Shown one piece after another: positions 28,587 through 38,320 of a stretch of 55,992 nucleotides of DNA. A program made the translations under genes and the position numbers. The stretch comes from an uncultured Prevotellaceae bacterium (GTDB taxonomy: Bacteria; Bacteroidota; Bacteroidia; Bacteroidales; Bacteroidaceae), in assembly GCA_947169115.1 (NCBI GenBank), contig CAMVOK010000022.1, positions 1-55,992 of the forward strand, given 5' to 3'. Under the pieces are notes generated by a model that was not told the DNA's origin, searched no databases, and worked only from the letters and a program-made list of their open reading frames with translations. Each line of letters starts with the position of its first letter. Position 1 is the first letter of the stretch.

Positions 28587-31427
28587 TTATTTGCTTAAAG
28601 CTTTCAGCGTATCGCGCAGGGCTGCAATCTTACTTTCTGCGTCGCTCAGTTTCTTACGCTCCAGTTCTACGACCTGGGCAGGGGCATTCTGCACGAAGCG
28701 CTCGTTGGATAGTTTCTTCTGTATGCCAGTCATGAAGCCCTCCAGACGTTTGATTTCTGCTTCTGCCTTCTGAATCTCAGCTTCTGCATCAATCAGGTTA
28801 CCCAGAGGCACGGCATACTCTTCAGTACCTACCAGGAAACTTTGCGAGCCTTCGCCCTTCTTCTCCACATACTTGATTTCCGAAAGGTTGGCCATCTTCT
28901 TAAGTGAAGAGTGAAGAGTGAAGAGTGAAGAGTTGGAGTTGCCCTTGACTGCTTCCAGTACGAGTGGTTCCTTCTGTGCAATGTTCTTCGAGTTGCGCAC
29001 AGCACGCACGCCGCTGATGATTTGCTTGGCCTGTTCGTACAGTGCCAGCAACTGGCGGTCGTCGTCTGTCAGGGCTTCTATCTTCAGGGGGTGTACCATG
29101 ATGCTGTCACCCTGTTCACGTTCTGCGAGAGCCTGGAAAAGTTCCTCGGTGATGAACGGCATGAAGGGGTGAATAATCTTCATCAGGGTCTCGAAGATGT
29201 CAAGTGTTGCCTCCAGTGTCTTGCGGTCGATAGGCTGTTGGTAAGCAGGCTTAATCATTTCAAGATACCAGCCTGAGAATTCATCGGTGAAGAGTTTGAA
29301 GGCTGCCATCAGGGCCTCGGAGAGGCGGTACTTCGAGAAGGAATCTTCAATCTCAGCACCCACTTCCTTAATCTTCGCATTCATCCAGCGTACGGCACTC
29401 GCATTAATCTCTGCATCCTCTGTCTTCTCTGTGCTCTCTGTGACTGTCCAGCCTTGAACTAGTCGGAAGGCATTCCATATCTTGTTGCAGAAGTTACGTC
29501 CCTGTTCGCATAGGGCTTCGTCGAAGAGAATGTCGTTGCCGGCAGGAGCAGCCAACATCATACCCATACGGACACCGTCGGCGCCAAAACGTGCGATGAG
29601 ATCCAGAGGGTCAGGGCTATTTCCCAGAGACTTCGACATCTTGCGACCTATCTTATCACGCACGATACCTGTGAAATAGACATTGCGGAAGGGCATCTTG
29701 CCTTCGTATTCGTAGCCAGCCATAATCATGCGGGCTACCCAGAAGAAGATGATGTCCGGGCCTGTTACCAGGTCAGCCGTGGGGTAGTAGTATTTGATTT
29801 CCTCGTTTCCAGGGTTATTGATGCCATCGAAAAGGGAGATGGGCCACAGCCAACTGCTGAACCAAGTGTCCAGCGCGTCCTCGTCCTGTCTGAGATACCA
29901 GCCCCTCTCCGACTCCCCCGAGGGGGAGAGTTTCTTCAGGGCGGGATATTGCTCTAAAGCCATTTCGTATGCCTTCTCTTCGCTTTCGGCTACCACAAAG
30001 GCACCGCGAGGGAAAGCCTCCCCCTCGGGGGAGGTTGGAAGGGGGCTCTTGGGTGTTATATAGTAGGCCGGAATGCGATGCCCCCACCAAAGTTGGCGGC
30101 TGATACACCAGTCCTTGATGTTCTCGAGCCAATGACGATAGGTGTTCTTGTATTTTGTGGGATAGAACTTGATGTCGTCGTTCATGACAGGGCCGAGAGC
30201 AATCTCTGCCAAGTGCTCCATCTTCAGGAACCACTGCATGGAGAGCCGTGGTTCGATGGGCACACCAGTGCGTTCCGAGCATCCTATCTTGTTGTCGTAA
30301 TCCTCAATCTTTTCCATCAAACCGGCAGCCGTCATGTCTTCGGCAATCTGCTTGCGGCAAGCAAAGCGCTCCATGCCAACGTACCTCTCCAACCCGATAA
30401 CAAAATCATCGGACACTTTCGTTTCTGCCAGTGATTTCTGCTGTGCGGTAGCGATGCGTTCGCTGAGTGTAGCATCGTCGTTGAAGATATCGATGGCTTC
30501 GAGGTTGTATTTCTCGCCCAGCATATAGTCGTTGACATCGTGGGCAGGCGTAACTTTCAAGCAGCCCGTACCAAACTCTATGTCCACATATTCGTCCTCA
30601 ATCACTGGGATTACGCGACCTACGACAGGCACAATAACTTTCTTTCCCTTCAACCATTGGTTCTTGGGGTCATTGGGGTTGATGCACATGGCCACGTCGC
30701 CCATGATGGTTTCGGGGCGTGTGGTGGCCACCACAGCATAGTAGCCCTTCTCGTCCTTATGAATGACGTTGCCCGGAGTTTCCGGAGATTTCGGAGAAAC
30801 TGGAGTTTCCGGGGCAAGGTAATAGCGCATGTAATAGAGCTTTGTGTGCTCCTCCTTATAGATGACCTCCTCGTCGGAGAGTGCAGTGAGTGCTTTAGGG
30901 TCCCAGTTGACCATGCGCACTCCGCGATAGATGAGTCCCTTGCGATAGAGGTCGCAGAAGACCTTGATGACGCTTTCGGAACGAGGGCCGTCCATGGTGA
31001 ATGCCGTGCGGTCCCAGTCGCAGGAGCAACCGAGCTTGCGCAATTGCTTGAGGATGATACCTCCATGCTCCTCGGTCCATGCCCAAGCGTGTTTCAAGAA
31101 CTCCTCACGTGTGAGGTCGGTCTTCTTGATGCCTTGTTCTGCCAGGCGGTTCACAACCTTGGCCTCCGTGGCAATGCTGGCGTGGTCAGTGCCAGGCACC
31201 CAGCAAGCGTTCTTGCCTTCCATGCGGGCATGGCGGACAAGGATGTCCTGGATGGTTTCGTTCAGGACGTGTCCCATATGGAGCACGCCTGTCACATTGG
31301 GAGGTGGAATGACAATGGTGTAAGGCTCGCGGCCGTCGGGCTTTGAGCTGAACAGTTTGTGGTCTAACCAATATTGATACCACTTGCCTTCAACTTCGGC
31401 AGGGCTATATTTTGTTGCTAATTCCAT
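28587..31427 (-). CDS. valS: Valyl-tRNA synthetase with several in-frame repeat insertions
   Basis: The 946-residue enzyme charges tRNA-Val. Motifs are [13 protein letters not shown] (HIGH class, 41-53), the editing-domain [13 protein letters not shown], and [16 protein letters not shown] (KMSKS). It is about 70 residues longer than relatives of about 875. The extra length is in repeat-like insertions: [14 protein letters not shown] (30773-30815), [18 protein letters not shown] (30011-30050), [11 protein letters not shown] (29901-29930), [11 protein letters not shown] (29409-29444) and [12 protein letters not shown] (28903-28935). Catalytic motifs are intact. The start at 31427 gives the usual N-terminus; the upstream extension is a 9-bp tandem repeat. 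Confidence 0.97.
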   Translation of the reverse strand: MELATKYSPAEVEGKWYQYWLDHKLFSSKPDGREPYTIVIPPPNVTGVLHMGHVLNETIQDILVRHARMEGKNACWVPGTDHASIATEAKVVNRLAEQGIKKTDLTREEFLKHAWAWTEEHGGIILKQLRKLGCSCDWDRTAFTMDGPRSESVIKVFCDLYRKGLIYRGVRMVNWDPKALTALSDEEVIYKEEHTKLYYMRYYLAPETPVSPKSPETPGNVIHKDEKGYYAVVATTRPETIMGDVAMCINPNDPKNQWLKGKKVIVPVVGRVIPVIEDEYVDIEFGTGCLKVTPAHDVNDYMLGEKYNLEAIDIFNDDATLSERIATAQQKSLAETKVSDDFVIGLERYVGMERFACRKQIAEDMTAAGLMEKIEDYDNKIGCSERTGVPIEPRLSMQWFLKMEHLAEIALGPVMNDDIKFYPTKYKNTYRHWLENIKDWCISRQLWWGHRIPAYYITPKSPLPTSPEGEAFPRGAFVVAESEEKAYEMALEQYPALKKLSPSGESERGWYLRQDEDALDTWFSSWLWPISLFDGINNPGNEEIKYYYPTADLVTGPDIIFFWVARMIMAGYEYEGKMPFRNVYFTGIVRDKIGRKMSKSLGNSPDPLDLIARFGADGVRMGMMLAAPAGNDILFDEALCEQGRNFCNKIWNAFRLVQGWTVTESTEKTEDAEINASAVRWMNAKIKEVGAEIEDSFSKYRLSEALMAAFKLFTDEFSGWYLEMIKPAYQQPIDRKTLEATLDIFETLMKIIHPFMPFITEELFQALAEREQGDSIMVHPLKIEALTDDDRQLLALYEQAKQIISGVRAVRNSKNIAQKEPLVLEAVKGNSNSSLFTLHSSLKKMANLSEIKYVEKKGEGSQSFLVGTEEYAVPLGNLIDAEAEIQKAEAEIKRLEGFMTGIQKKLSNERFVQNAPAQVVELERKKLSDAESKIAALRDTLKALSK

Positions 31428-31430
31428 GTA

Positions 31431-31462
31431 GGGATTTAATGGGGTTAATGGGGTTAATGGGG
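31431..31462. repeat. 9-bp tandem repeat before valS (GGGGTTAAT)
   Basis: About three and a half copies of GGGGTTAAT fill the 37 bases between the STAS stop and the valS start, where a ribosome site would lie. Copy number could affect valS translation, though that is a guess. Confidence 0.75.
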
Positions 31463-31464
31463 GC

Positions 31465-31767
31465 TTACTTGAAATCAAAGATGCTTGAGAAGCCAGTCAT
31501 GTCGAAGACCTCGCGAAGGTCGTCGCTCATGCCAGTAATATACAGGTTGATGCCCTTGGGTTTTGTGGCTTTCAGCAATGCAAGGAATAGTCGTAAACCG
31601 CTGGAAGATACATACTCCAGACGTGTGCAGTCGAGAATGATGTCGCTACCTTCATAGCTGAACAAGGGCTGCATGTCCTGCTCTGTCTTTGCGGCGGCGG
31701 CTGTATCCAGACGTCCCTCAAAGATGGCCCACAGTTCGTTATCCTTTTGTTGGATGATTGTATTCAT
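31465..31767 (-). CDS. STAS-domain anti-sigma factor antagonist
   Basis: The 100-residue single STAS domain has [20 protein letters not shown] near residue 42, where the first Ser of SSSG is the site that RsbW-type kinases phosphorylate in RsbV/SpoIIAA. It is cytoplasmic. In partner switching it would be freed by a SpoIIE-type phosphatase; such a protein with its own HATPase domain lies at 35765-38164. The promoter is 31796-31803 and valS follows 37 bases after its stop. Confidence 0.85.
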   Translation of the reverse strand: MNTIIQQKDNELWAIFEGRLDTAAAAKTEQDMQPLFSYEGSDIILDCTRLEYVSSSGLRLFLALLKATKPKGINLYITGMSDDLREVFDMTGFSSIFDFK

Positions 31768-31795
31768 AAAAATATCGTTGTTTCAAATTTCGCTA

Positions 31796-31803
31796 CAAAG
31801 ATA
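31796..31803 (-). promoter_or_regulatory. -7 box for the STAS gene
   Basis: The minus strand reads TATCTTTG, 28 bases before the ATG at 31767. Confidence 0.65.
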
Positions 31804-31805
31804 CG

Positions 31806-31870
31806 AATTAATTCACAATTCGCAATCCACAATTCATAATTTTCACTTTTCACTTTTCACTTTTCACTTT
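31806..31870. repeat. Simple repeats between divergent promoters
   Basis: Units of AATTCACAATTCGC-type and then TTTTCAC (about four copies, 31839-31870) separate two divergent -7 boxes. They belong to the same TTCAC-rich families seen at 9081, 21886 and 28903. Confidence 0.65.
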
Positions 31871-31876
31871 TTTATG

Positions 31877-31884
31877 TATCTTTG
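31877..31884 (+). promoter_or_regulatory. -7 box for the ABC transporter gene
   Basis: TATCTTTG is an exact TAnnTTTG, 27 bases before the ATG at 31911. Confidence 0.65.
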
Positions 31885-31910
31885 TAGGCAATTCTTATGT
31901 TAAAGAAAAG

Positions 31911-34817
31911 ATGACGGACATCGTACTTTCCAGTTTCCTTAGTCTGTTTGCTTTATTTGGAAAGGAGGAAAATGTAGATGAAACACGAGCAAAGGATATG
32001 CTCGTGAGTTATCTTCGGCATCACTTTGGTATAAGAAATATCTCCACTTATCTGAATCTTTACAGCGACATGCGTGCTGTTTATGAGATGAGTGATAAGC
32101 TTGATGTGCAGAAGGTTGTCGTGTCTATTTGTGAGAAGTTGCATGGCAAGATTCGTGCCAGCGAGGAGATGATGCTTCTGCTCAGAATCATGGAATTCTG
32201 TGGCCTCAAGGAAGGGCAAGCTCCCCATCCGATGTTCCAGACTATGGCTACGGCCTTCAGTGTCCCCGATTCTTTGTTCGCCGACTTTGTCAATTTCGTA
32301 TGCAGTCGCACCAGTGAGCGAGTTATGCTCTTCCAGCCCGAAGGATTTGAAGGAAACCTGAAGACTTTGTTGATGCCTTCTGGAATGCTCATCTTCACCT
32401 ACCTTGGTCACGACCATGTGTTGCTCAACGATGTGCCCGTGCTTTCCGGAGCCTATCAGGTGTGGTTGCAGAGCAGTGTGCTGAAGGGCATAAACGGGAA
32501 ACCTGTCTATTATTCGTCAATCCTTTCTGCCTATAACAAGCAGCAAGGGTTGGACGAAGGCAACAGCAAACAGGTGGAACTTTGTGCGCGCAACATCAAT
32601 TTCCGTTTTCCCCATAGTGACATTGGAATTCACAACCTGAACCTCACGCTTCGTGGCGGTGAGTTGATGGCCATCATGGGTGGTTCTGGTACGGGCAAAT
32701 CTACATTGCTGTCGCTGTTGAATGGTAGCATTAATCCTCAGGAAGGCTCAATCACCATCAACGGGCACGATATATCTGAACCAGCCATTCGCGACCTTAT
32801 CGGCTTTGTACCACAGGACGACCTGCTTATCGAAGAACTGACCGTCTACCAGAATCTCTATTATACTGCCCGACTCTGTTTTGCCACACTCTCAGAGCAA
32901 GAGATAGACCAGCGTGTGCTCAAAACCCTGAAGGACTTGGGACTGGATATCATAAAGGACCTGAAGGTTGGCTCTCCTATCAATAAGTATATCTCTGGCG
33001 GGCAGCGCAAGCGACTGAATATCGCTTTGGAATTGATACGCGAACCGGCTGTGCTGTTCCTTGACGAACCCACATCGGGACTATCCTCGGCCGACACAGA
33101 GATGGTTGTCAACCTGCTGAAAGAACAGACCTATAAGGGTAAACTGATTGCAGTTAACATACACCAGCCATCGAGTGATGTTTATAAGCTCTTCGACCGC
33201 CTTCTTCTGCTTGACCGAGGTGGGTATCCCGTATTTGATGGTAATCCCATTGACGCCATTACCTACTTCAAGGAAGCAGCCAACTATGCAGATGCTGAAA
33301 CCAGTGCCTGCCCGACTTGTGGTAACGTGAATCCGGAGATTGTGCTTAACATCATCGATGAAAAGGCCATTGGCAGTAATGGAGAGATATTAGACCAACG
33401 AAAGATGAGTCCGCAAGAGTGGCACGAGCTCTATTTGGAAAGACAACCTGCTATGGCAGAACCTAAGGCAGGCAGTGTGCCTTCCTCTGACTTACGTAAG
33501 CCCAATCAGCTTCGCCAATTTGCTATCTTCCTGCAACGTAATATCGCAGCAAAGGTAACCAATGTGCAATACCTCTCCATCGCTCTGTTGCAGGCCCCCA
33601 TTTTGGCCGTTATCTGTGCCGTGCTTACCCGTTATGCTCCTCCCAGCGGCTATACCGTAATGGACAACAAAAACCTGGTGAGCTATTTCTTTATGGCAGT
33701 TATCGTGGCCACATTCCTTGGTATGAGTGGTAGCGCCGAGGAGATAATCAAAGACCGTACCTTGCTGAAGCGTGAGAAATTCCTCAGGTTGTCATACGGC
33801 AGTTACATTTGGTCGAAAATCATCTTCATGGCAGGTCTGTCGCTCATTCAGACTGTGCTCTTCATTTTGGTAGGCAATGCCATCATGGGGTTGCATGGGA
33901 TGTTTGGCATATGGTGGATAATTCTTTTTGCAACGGCCTTCTTAGCCAATCTTACAGGCCTTTTGTTGTCGCAATGCCTGAGCTCCGTTGTAGCCATCTA
34001 TATCAGCATTCCCATTCTGCTGATTCCACAGATTCTGCTTTGCGGATTGGTGGTAAACTTCTCCGATCTCACGCCCAAGAGCACAACAGGCAATGTGCCG
34101 CTCATCGCCGACCTCATTCCTTCGCGATGGAGCTATGAGGCTTTGGCCGTGACCTCCTATACGGACAACGCGTACGAGCGTCCATTCTTCCAACTGGACA
34201 AGTATCGTCAGGAACATCAATTCTATAATAAGGGATACCTCTATGAACTGCAGTCACAGCTCGAGACGATGCGCGAAGAGGAGCGACAAGGCAAGGCTGT
34301 CGATCCCGCTCACCAACGTGTAATTGAGTGTAACCTGCCCGTACTTTCAACGTTCTGCGGCATGGAGCCCTATCGTGGTGACGGTTCCTATGAGTCGCTG
34401 AACAACTACTTGGAAGAGGCTGAGGCCATACTCTCCAAAGCGGAGAACGAGGCAACCCTCAAGAAAGACGGCTTGGTGTCGGACTTTATTCGAGAACATG
34501 GCAAGGAGGCATTCCTTGAGCTAAAGAAGAAAAACTATAACATCAGGCTTGACCAGTTTGTGACCGGAAGTGACCAGCCACGTTTGCTTGACGTCATTGA
34601 TGACCATATTGTGCCTCGTAGTGCCATCATATTCCTGACCCCACAAAGCAAGATTGGCAGGGCTCCGTTCTATAGTAGTGAGAAAGTGTTAGGCTCGTGG
34701 CACATCAAGACGCTTTGGTTCAATCTGGGCGTGTTGCTTTGCATGGCGATATTGACAACTTTGTTATTGCTGACCGACACCCCAGGCCGATACATAAGAG
34801 AACGACAGACATCATAG
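31911..34817 (+). CDS. ABCG-like ATP-binding and permease fusion protein
   Basis: The 968-residue protein has a TerB-like helical N-terminus (about 1-110). The ATPase has Walker A GGSGTGKSTLLSLLNG near 257, signature ISGGQRKRLNIALEL near 361 and Walker B VLFLDEPTSGLSSADTEM near 378. From about 530 to 780 there are ABC-2 membrane helices, and one more lies near 940. The half-size ABCG order (ATPase first) is kept, with a soluble insert between helices. It is common in Bacteroidetes; substrate unknown. An export or envelope role is likely. It is followed 78 bases later by a lipoprotein gene. Confidence 0.88.
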   Translation: MTDIVLSSFLSLFALFGKEENVDETRAKDMLVSYLRHHFGIRNISTYLNLYSDMRAVYEMSDKLDVQKVVVSICEKLHGKIRASEEMMLLLRIMEFCGLKEGQAPHPMFQTMATAFSVPDSLFADFVNFVCSRTSERVMLFQPEGFEGNLKTLLMPSGMLIFTYLGHDHVLLNDVPVLSGAYQVWLQSSVLKGINGKPVYYSSILSAYNKQQGLDEGNSKQVELCARNINFRFPHSDIGIHNLNLTLRGGELMAIMGGSGTGKSTLLSLLNGSINPQEGSITINGHDISEPAIRDLIGFVPQDDLLIEELTVYQNLYYTARLCFATLSEQEIDQRVLKTLKDLGLDIIKDLKVGSPINKYISGGQRKRLNIALELIREPAVLFLDEPTSGLSSADTEMVVNLLKEQTYKGKLIAVNIHQPSSDVYKLFDRLLLLDRGGYPVFDGNPIDAITYFKEAANYADAETSACPTCGNVNPEIVLNIIDEKAIGSNGEILDQRKMSPQEWHELYLERQPAMAEPKAGSVPSSDLRKPNQLRQFAIFLQRNIAAKVTNVQYLSIALLQAPILAVICAVLTRYAPPSGYTVMDNKNLVSYFFMAVIVATFLGMSGSAEEIIKDRTLLKREKFLRLSYGSYIWSKIIFMAGLSLIQTVLFILVGNAIMGLHGMFGIWWIILFATAFLANLTGLLLSQCLSSVVAIYISIPILLIPQILLCGLVVNFSDLTPKSTTGNVPLIADLIPSRWSYEALAVTSYTDNAYERPFFQLDKYRQEHQFYNKGYLYELQSQLETMREEERQGKAVDPAHQRVIECNLPVLSTFCGMEPYRGDGSYESLNNYLEEAEAILSKAENEATLKKDGLVSDFIREHGKEAFLELKKKNYNIRLDQFVTGSDQPRLLDVIDDHIVPRSAIIFLTPQSKIGRAPFYSSEKVLGSWHIKTLWFNLGVLLCMAILTTLLLLTDTPGRYIRERQTS

Positions 34818-34895
34818 CAGAATGCTTATGATGACATCATACAATTAGGAACTAAAAACAAATAATTAATTTATTAATAACAAAAAAACAAAACA

Positions 34896-35699
34896 ATGAA
34901 GAAAATTTCCTTTTTCGCTGTTGCATTAGCAGCAATGACCTTTGTTGCATGTGGAGGCAACAAGAGTGCAAATGAAGCTCAGGAGGCTGAAGCTGAGAAG
35001 AACTTTGAGCAGGAGCAGGTAGAAGCAAAAATCAAGTTGGAACTCGACAGCCTTTCTTCTGAGCTGACCAAGCTGAAGAAGTTGCCATTCCTGGAGGTTG
35101 GCGAGAACGGTGTACAGTTGACAGAGCAGGAAAAGCAGGTGAAGCCCAACTATCTGCTGTCTCCCTCTGTGGCTGAGAACGCTACAACGCTGGCAGAGAA
35201 GTATCGTGCACTGAGCGCCCTCTGTGTAGACCAGAAGATTGCCGCTATGTATGACATGCCCACCGATGAGTATCAGGCTGCTATTGCCAAGTTGGCTGCC
35301 GACATCGACGACCCCTCTTTCAAGGTGATTGATGATGTAACGAACATTCACGAGACCAGCCAGAAACTCTATGAAGCCATGAATGCTAATGGCCGCATCA
35401 ACTATTATTGGCAGATGGTAGCAGGTTCCCTCATCGAGGAGTTCTATGTGCTGTCGAATAATAGCGAGAAGTTCATCTCTGCATTCAACGACGAGACTGC
35501 CACCGCAACAACCTTCCGCATCGTGCTCCTGGACGAGGCTGTAGGTCGTCTGGCTTCTTATGATCCCGAATTCGAAAGCGTAGCCAAGGTTACTAGTACC
35601 TTGAAGCCTCTGGATGCCATCACCGTTGACCAACTGAAGGCACAACTCGAAGAGGTTAAGGAGAATGTGGCTGCAACCCGCAACGACCTTATCAAGTAA
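34896..35699 (+). CDS. Conserved lipoprotein with coiled-coil start
   Basis: The 267-residue protein has a lipoprotein signal ending TFVACGGN near 18-21. A Glu- and Lys-rich coiled segment follows (EAQEAEAEKNFEQEQVEAKI). The rest is helical with no known motif. Relatives occur in Bacteroidales without an assigned role. It may be the periplasmic partner of the ABC protein just upstream, by position only. It ends at a terminator. Confidence 0.65.
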   Translation: MKKISFFAVALAAMTFVACGGNKSANEAQEAEAEKNFEQEQVEAKIKLELDSLSSELTKLKKLPFLEVGENGVQLTEQEKQVKPNYLLSPSVAENATTLAEKYRALSALCVDQKIAAMYDMPTDEYQAAIAKLAADIDDPSFKVIDDVTNIHETSQKLYEAMNANGRINYYWQMVAGSLIEEFYVLSNNSEKFISAFNDETATATTFRIVLLDEAVGRLASYDPEFESVAKVTSTLKPLDAITVDQLKAQLEEVKENVAATRNDLIK

Positions 35700-35725
35700 G
35701 AGATACGCTGATAACTGAAAAAGTA

Positions 35726-35753
35726 GAGGGGTGAAGTGTTAGCTTCGCCCCTC
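35726..35753. terminator. Bidirectional terminator between convergent genes
   Basis: An 11-bp stem (35726-35736 with 35743-35753, one G-T pair, arm GAGGGGTGAAG) has a 6-base loop. It is followed by GCTTTTG on the plus strand and by TACTTTTTC on the minus strand, and lies between two convergent genes. Confidence 0.85.
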
Positions 35754-35764
35754 GCTTTTGTTTT

Positions 35765-38164
35765 TTACCCTAGTTTCTTACATAGGGTGAATATGTTCTG
35801 TCCATTCAGACGTTCGTATTTGATGTCATCCATAATGCTCCGCACCAAATGGATGCCTAAGCCACCGATGTCACGTTTGTCGGCTTCTTGGGTGATGTCC
35901 ACTTCTCCATAAATCGAAGGGTCGAACGGTTTGCCATCATCGCTGATGACAAACTTCAGAAGTGTGTCATTCGCCTCAGCCTTGATGCGCACTTCCCCTT
36001 GTTGGTCTTTGGGATAGGCATACTCCATCACATTGACCACAGCTTCTTCAAGGGCAAGGTTCATCTTCATGGTGGTCTTTGGGTCAATGCCCAGTTCCTC
36101 GCAGATATCTTCCACAAAGGTGCCCAAGAGCGGAGTTTCCCGCACATCGTTCTGTAGCGTGAGTTGGCGCTCCAGTTTGTTCCCTGATTGTGTATTGGCG
36201 TACATGATGGCGAGCATTGTAAGGTCATCGCTTTGTTCTGTGTTGCCTACAAATTGGTGCACGGCATCGTCCACTGCCTTGATAAGTGGTTCGGGATAGG
36301 CTGAGGCGGTGGCCAAGGTCTGTTGCAATCGTTCTATCTTAAACAGTTGGTGTGCTTTGTTTTCAGCCTCCACCAATCCGTCGGTGTACAGGAATATGGT
36401 GGTGCCCGGAGTCAGCATGGTTTCTTGCGAGGTGTAGTCGCAGTCGGGCATTGTTGCCAATGGCAGGTGGCTCTTGACGGGAAGTTTTGCATAGGCTTCA
36501 TCTGCGTTGGGATTTATCAACCACGGAGCATTATGTCCAGCGTTGCAATAGTGCAGACAGCCTGTAGCCAGGTCGAGCACCCCGACAAAGAACGTAACGA
36601 ACAGACTGGCGCTATTGCCCTCGTTTAGCGAGTTGTTGAGGGTGGAAACTATTTCCTCTGGCTTTGTGCTGTGGGCAGATATGTTGCGGAAGAGTGACCT
36701 TGTAACGGCCATTACCAACGAGGCTGGGATGCCCTTGCCTGCTACGTCGCCTATGCAGAAGAACAGTTTCTCGTCACGAATAAAGAAATCATAGAGGTCT
36801 CCGCCTACCGCCTTAGCGGGGGTCAGTTTGCCATATATCTCAATGTCTGTGCGCTCAGGGAATGGGGGGAAGGTCTTGGGCAACATGGACATCTGTATGT
36901 TGTGGGCAATCTTCAGCTCGTTCTCTACGGAGGCTTTCGAGGCTGTGGTCCGCTTCAGTTCTTCCATGTAATTTGCAAGTGAGTGCTGCATGGTCTCGAA
37001 CGAGTCGCGCAACTGGCGTATCTCGTCGTTGTGGCGGATTTTGGGTAATGGTGTGTCAAACTTACCTTGTGATATCTCGTTTACTGACTTGGTGAGGTAT
37101 CGAAGCGGTTTGGTGAAATGCCAAATGGTGAATTGTGTGGTGAAGAATATGATGAGGCCACCAATGATAAGGATAATCAAAATGAATATACTAAGAACAA
37201 TGGCCCATATATATACTACCGACCAATGCTGAACAACGGCTATCGTCCACCCAGTTTGCGGTATCGGGGCATAGCTGATGTAGTATGTGTCGTCTTCAGT
37301 CTTTATCTTGTCGAGCATGGAACTCTCGCCAGCCATCATCTTGCGATATACGGCATTATCCGACGTATCCGCTGTGGCCTGCACGACTTTCTTAAAGTTT
37401 TCTTTGAGTACAAGTTCTTTTTGGGGATGCGCAATATATTGACCATTCCGACCTAAAATGAAGCCATAAAAATACTTATCCGTGTCTGGACCGCCTTCTA
37501 TGGAAAAGATTTCATAAAGGAGTATCTTTTTCATCTGCTCGTCCAACTGTTCCGAAAGCCATTCCAAGGGAATGTCCACGATCTGAACGCCGACTGCTTG
37601 TCCTGTGCGGCCGTGGATTGGTCTTACATAAGAACACATCATGAGGTTTGTGACATCCTTGTCATAGTAGGGATCCGACCAGTATCCATCCTCGCTCTCA
37701 ATGCCTTTCGCATACCAATCCTGACTGAGATAGTCGTGCTGGGCAGAGCCAATCTGTTTGCGCTCTATGGTCGTACTGTCGCGAAAGTACACATAGGGCT
37801 CAAACCATTTCCCGTATTTGGAATAGAAGTTTGACTCAAATCCCGCGGCAAGGCCAATATAGTGAGGGTTCATCCGCAGTTCCTTCTCCATGGCTTCTAA
37901 TAGTTTGTCGGGACTATCCAGGTTGTCTTCTATCTCATACACATTGTTGCGAGCTGACATCTCAACCGATTTCACCATTGTCTCCATCTTACCGTTGATA
38001 TTGTTGATCATATCGCGGGCATGCGTCTCGGCTTGCAGCCTTTGCATGGCGATGACAATTAGCAGTACCAAACCAATAATGATAATGTTACAAAGGGTGA
38101 ATATTAAGATGATGCGCCATGTAAGACGACGGGCAAATTTGCTTTTTCTCTTCTCGAACAGCAT
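35765..38164 (-). CDS. Sensor SpoIIE-type phosphatase with HAMP and HATPase domains
   Basis: The protein (799 residues from the ATG at 38164) has a first membrane helix (RIILIFTLCNIIIIGLVLL), a large extracytoplasmic dCache-like domain (about 40-320, with YIGLAAGFESNFYSKYGKW), and a second helix (about 335-360). A HAMP segment follows (HFTKPLRYLTKSVNEISQGK). Then comes a SpoIIE/PP2C domain with GGDLYDFF, CIGDVAGKGIPASLVMAV and IFLYTDGLVEAEN. The end is an RsbW-like HATPase (MNLALEEAVVNVMEYAY, DDGKPFDPS, GGLGIHLVRSIMD). So phosphatase and kinase of a partner switch are in one protein. The STAS protein at 31465 is a likely substrate. The start was set by the -7 box at 38199-38206. Confidence 0.88.
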   Translation of the reverse strand: MLFEKRKSKFARRLTWRIILIFTLCNIIIIGLVLLIVIAMQRLQAETHARDMINNINGKMETMVKSVEMSARNNVYEIEDNLDSPDKLLEAMEKELRMNPHYIGLAAGFESNFYSKYGKWFEPYVYFRDSTTIERKQIGSAQHDYLSQDWYAKGIESEDGYWSDPYYDKDVTNLMMCSYVRPIHGRTGQAVGVQIVDIPLEWLSEQLDEQMKKILLYEIFSIEGGPDTDKYFYGFILGRNGQYIAHPQKELVLKENFKKVVQATADTSDNAVYRKMMAGESSMLDKIKTEDDTYYISYAPIPQTGWTIAVVQHWSVVYIWAIVLSIFILIILIIGGLIIFFTTQFTIWHFTKPLRYLTKSVNEISQGKFDTPLPKIRHNDEIRQLRDSFETMQHSLANYMEELKRTTASKASVENELKIAHNIQMSMLPKTFPPFPERTDIEIYGKLTPAKAVGGDLYDFFIRDEKLFFCIGDVAGKGIPASLVMAVTRSLFRNISAHSTKPEEIVSTLNNSLNEGNSASLFVTFFVGVLDLATGCLHYCNAGHNAPWLINPNADEAYAKLPVKSHLPLATMPDCDYTSQETMLTPGTTIFLYTDGLVEAENKAHQLFKIERLQQTLATASAYPEPLIKAVDDAVHQFVGNTEQSDDLTMLAIMYANTQSGNKLERQLTLQNDVRETPLLGTFVEDICEELGIDPKTTMKMNLALEEAVVNVMEYAYPKDQQGEVRIKAEANDTLLKFVISDDGKPFDPSIYGEVDITQEADKRDIGGLGIHLVRSIMDDIKYERLNGQNIFTLCKKLG

Positions 38165-38198
38165 ATTAAACTGATTATTGGACAATTTGACGATGTCG

Positions 38199-38206
38199 CA
38201 AATGTA
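38199..38206 (-). promoter_or_regulatory. -7 box for the SpoIIE-type gene
   Basis: The minus strand reads TACATTTG, 35 bases before the ATG at 38164. It is 32 bases from the mazG -7 box on the other strand, so the two genes share a divergent promoter region. Confidence 0.55.
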
Positions 38207-38214
38207 CAAAATAA

Positions 38215-38245
38215 TTGTGAATTTGTCAAATTCTTTGTATCTTTG
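38215..38245 (+). promoter_or_regulatory. Promoter of mazG
   Basis: TTG at 38215-38217 and TATCTTTG at 38238-38245 are 20 bases apart, the Bacteroidetes spacing. The leader to 38321 is about 70 bases. Confidence 0.7.
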
Positions 38246-38320
38246 TGCTTCACATGTATGAAAACTCGTGTTTTTATTACATTGTTAAATCGCAAAATAG
38301 TTAAATAGTCCAATTAAATA

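Noticed and set aside
35765..38164. A two-component histidine kinase
   Set aside because: The HATPase lacks a preceding HisKA phosphoacceptor region and follows a SpoIIE domain.
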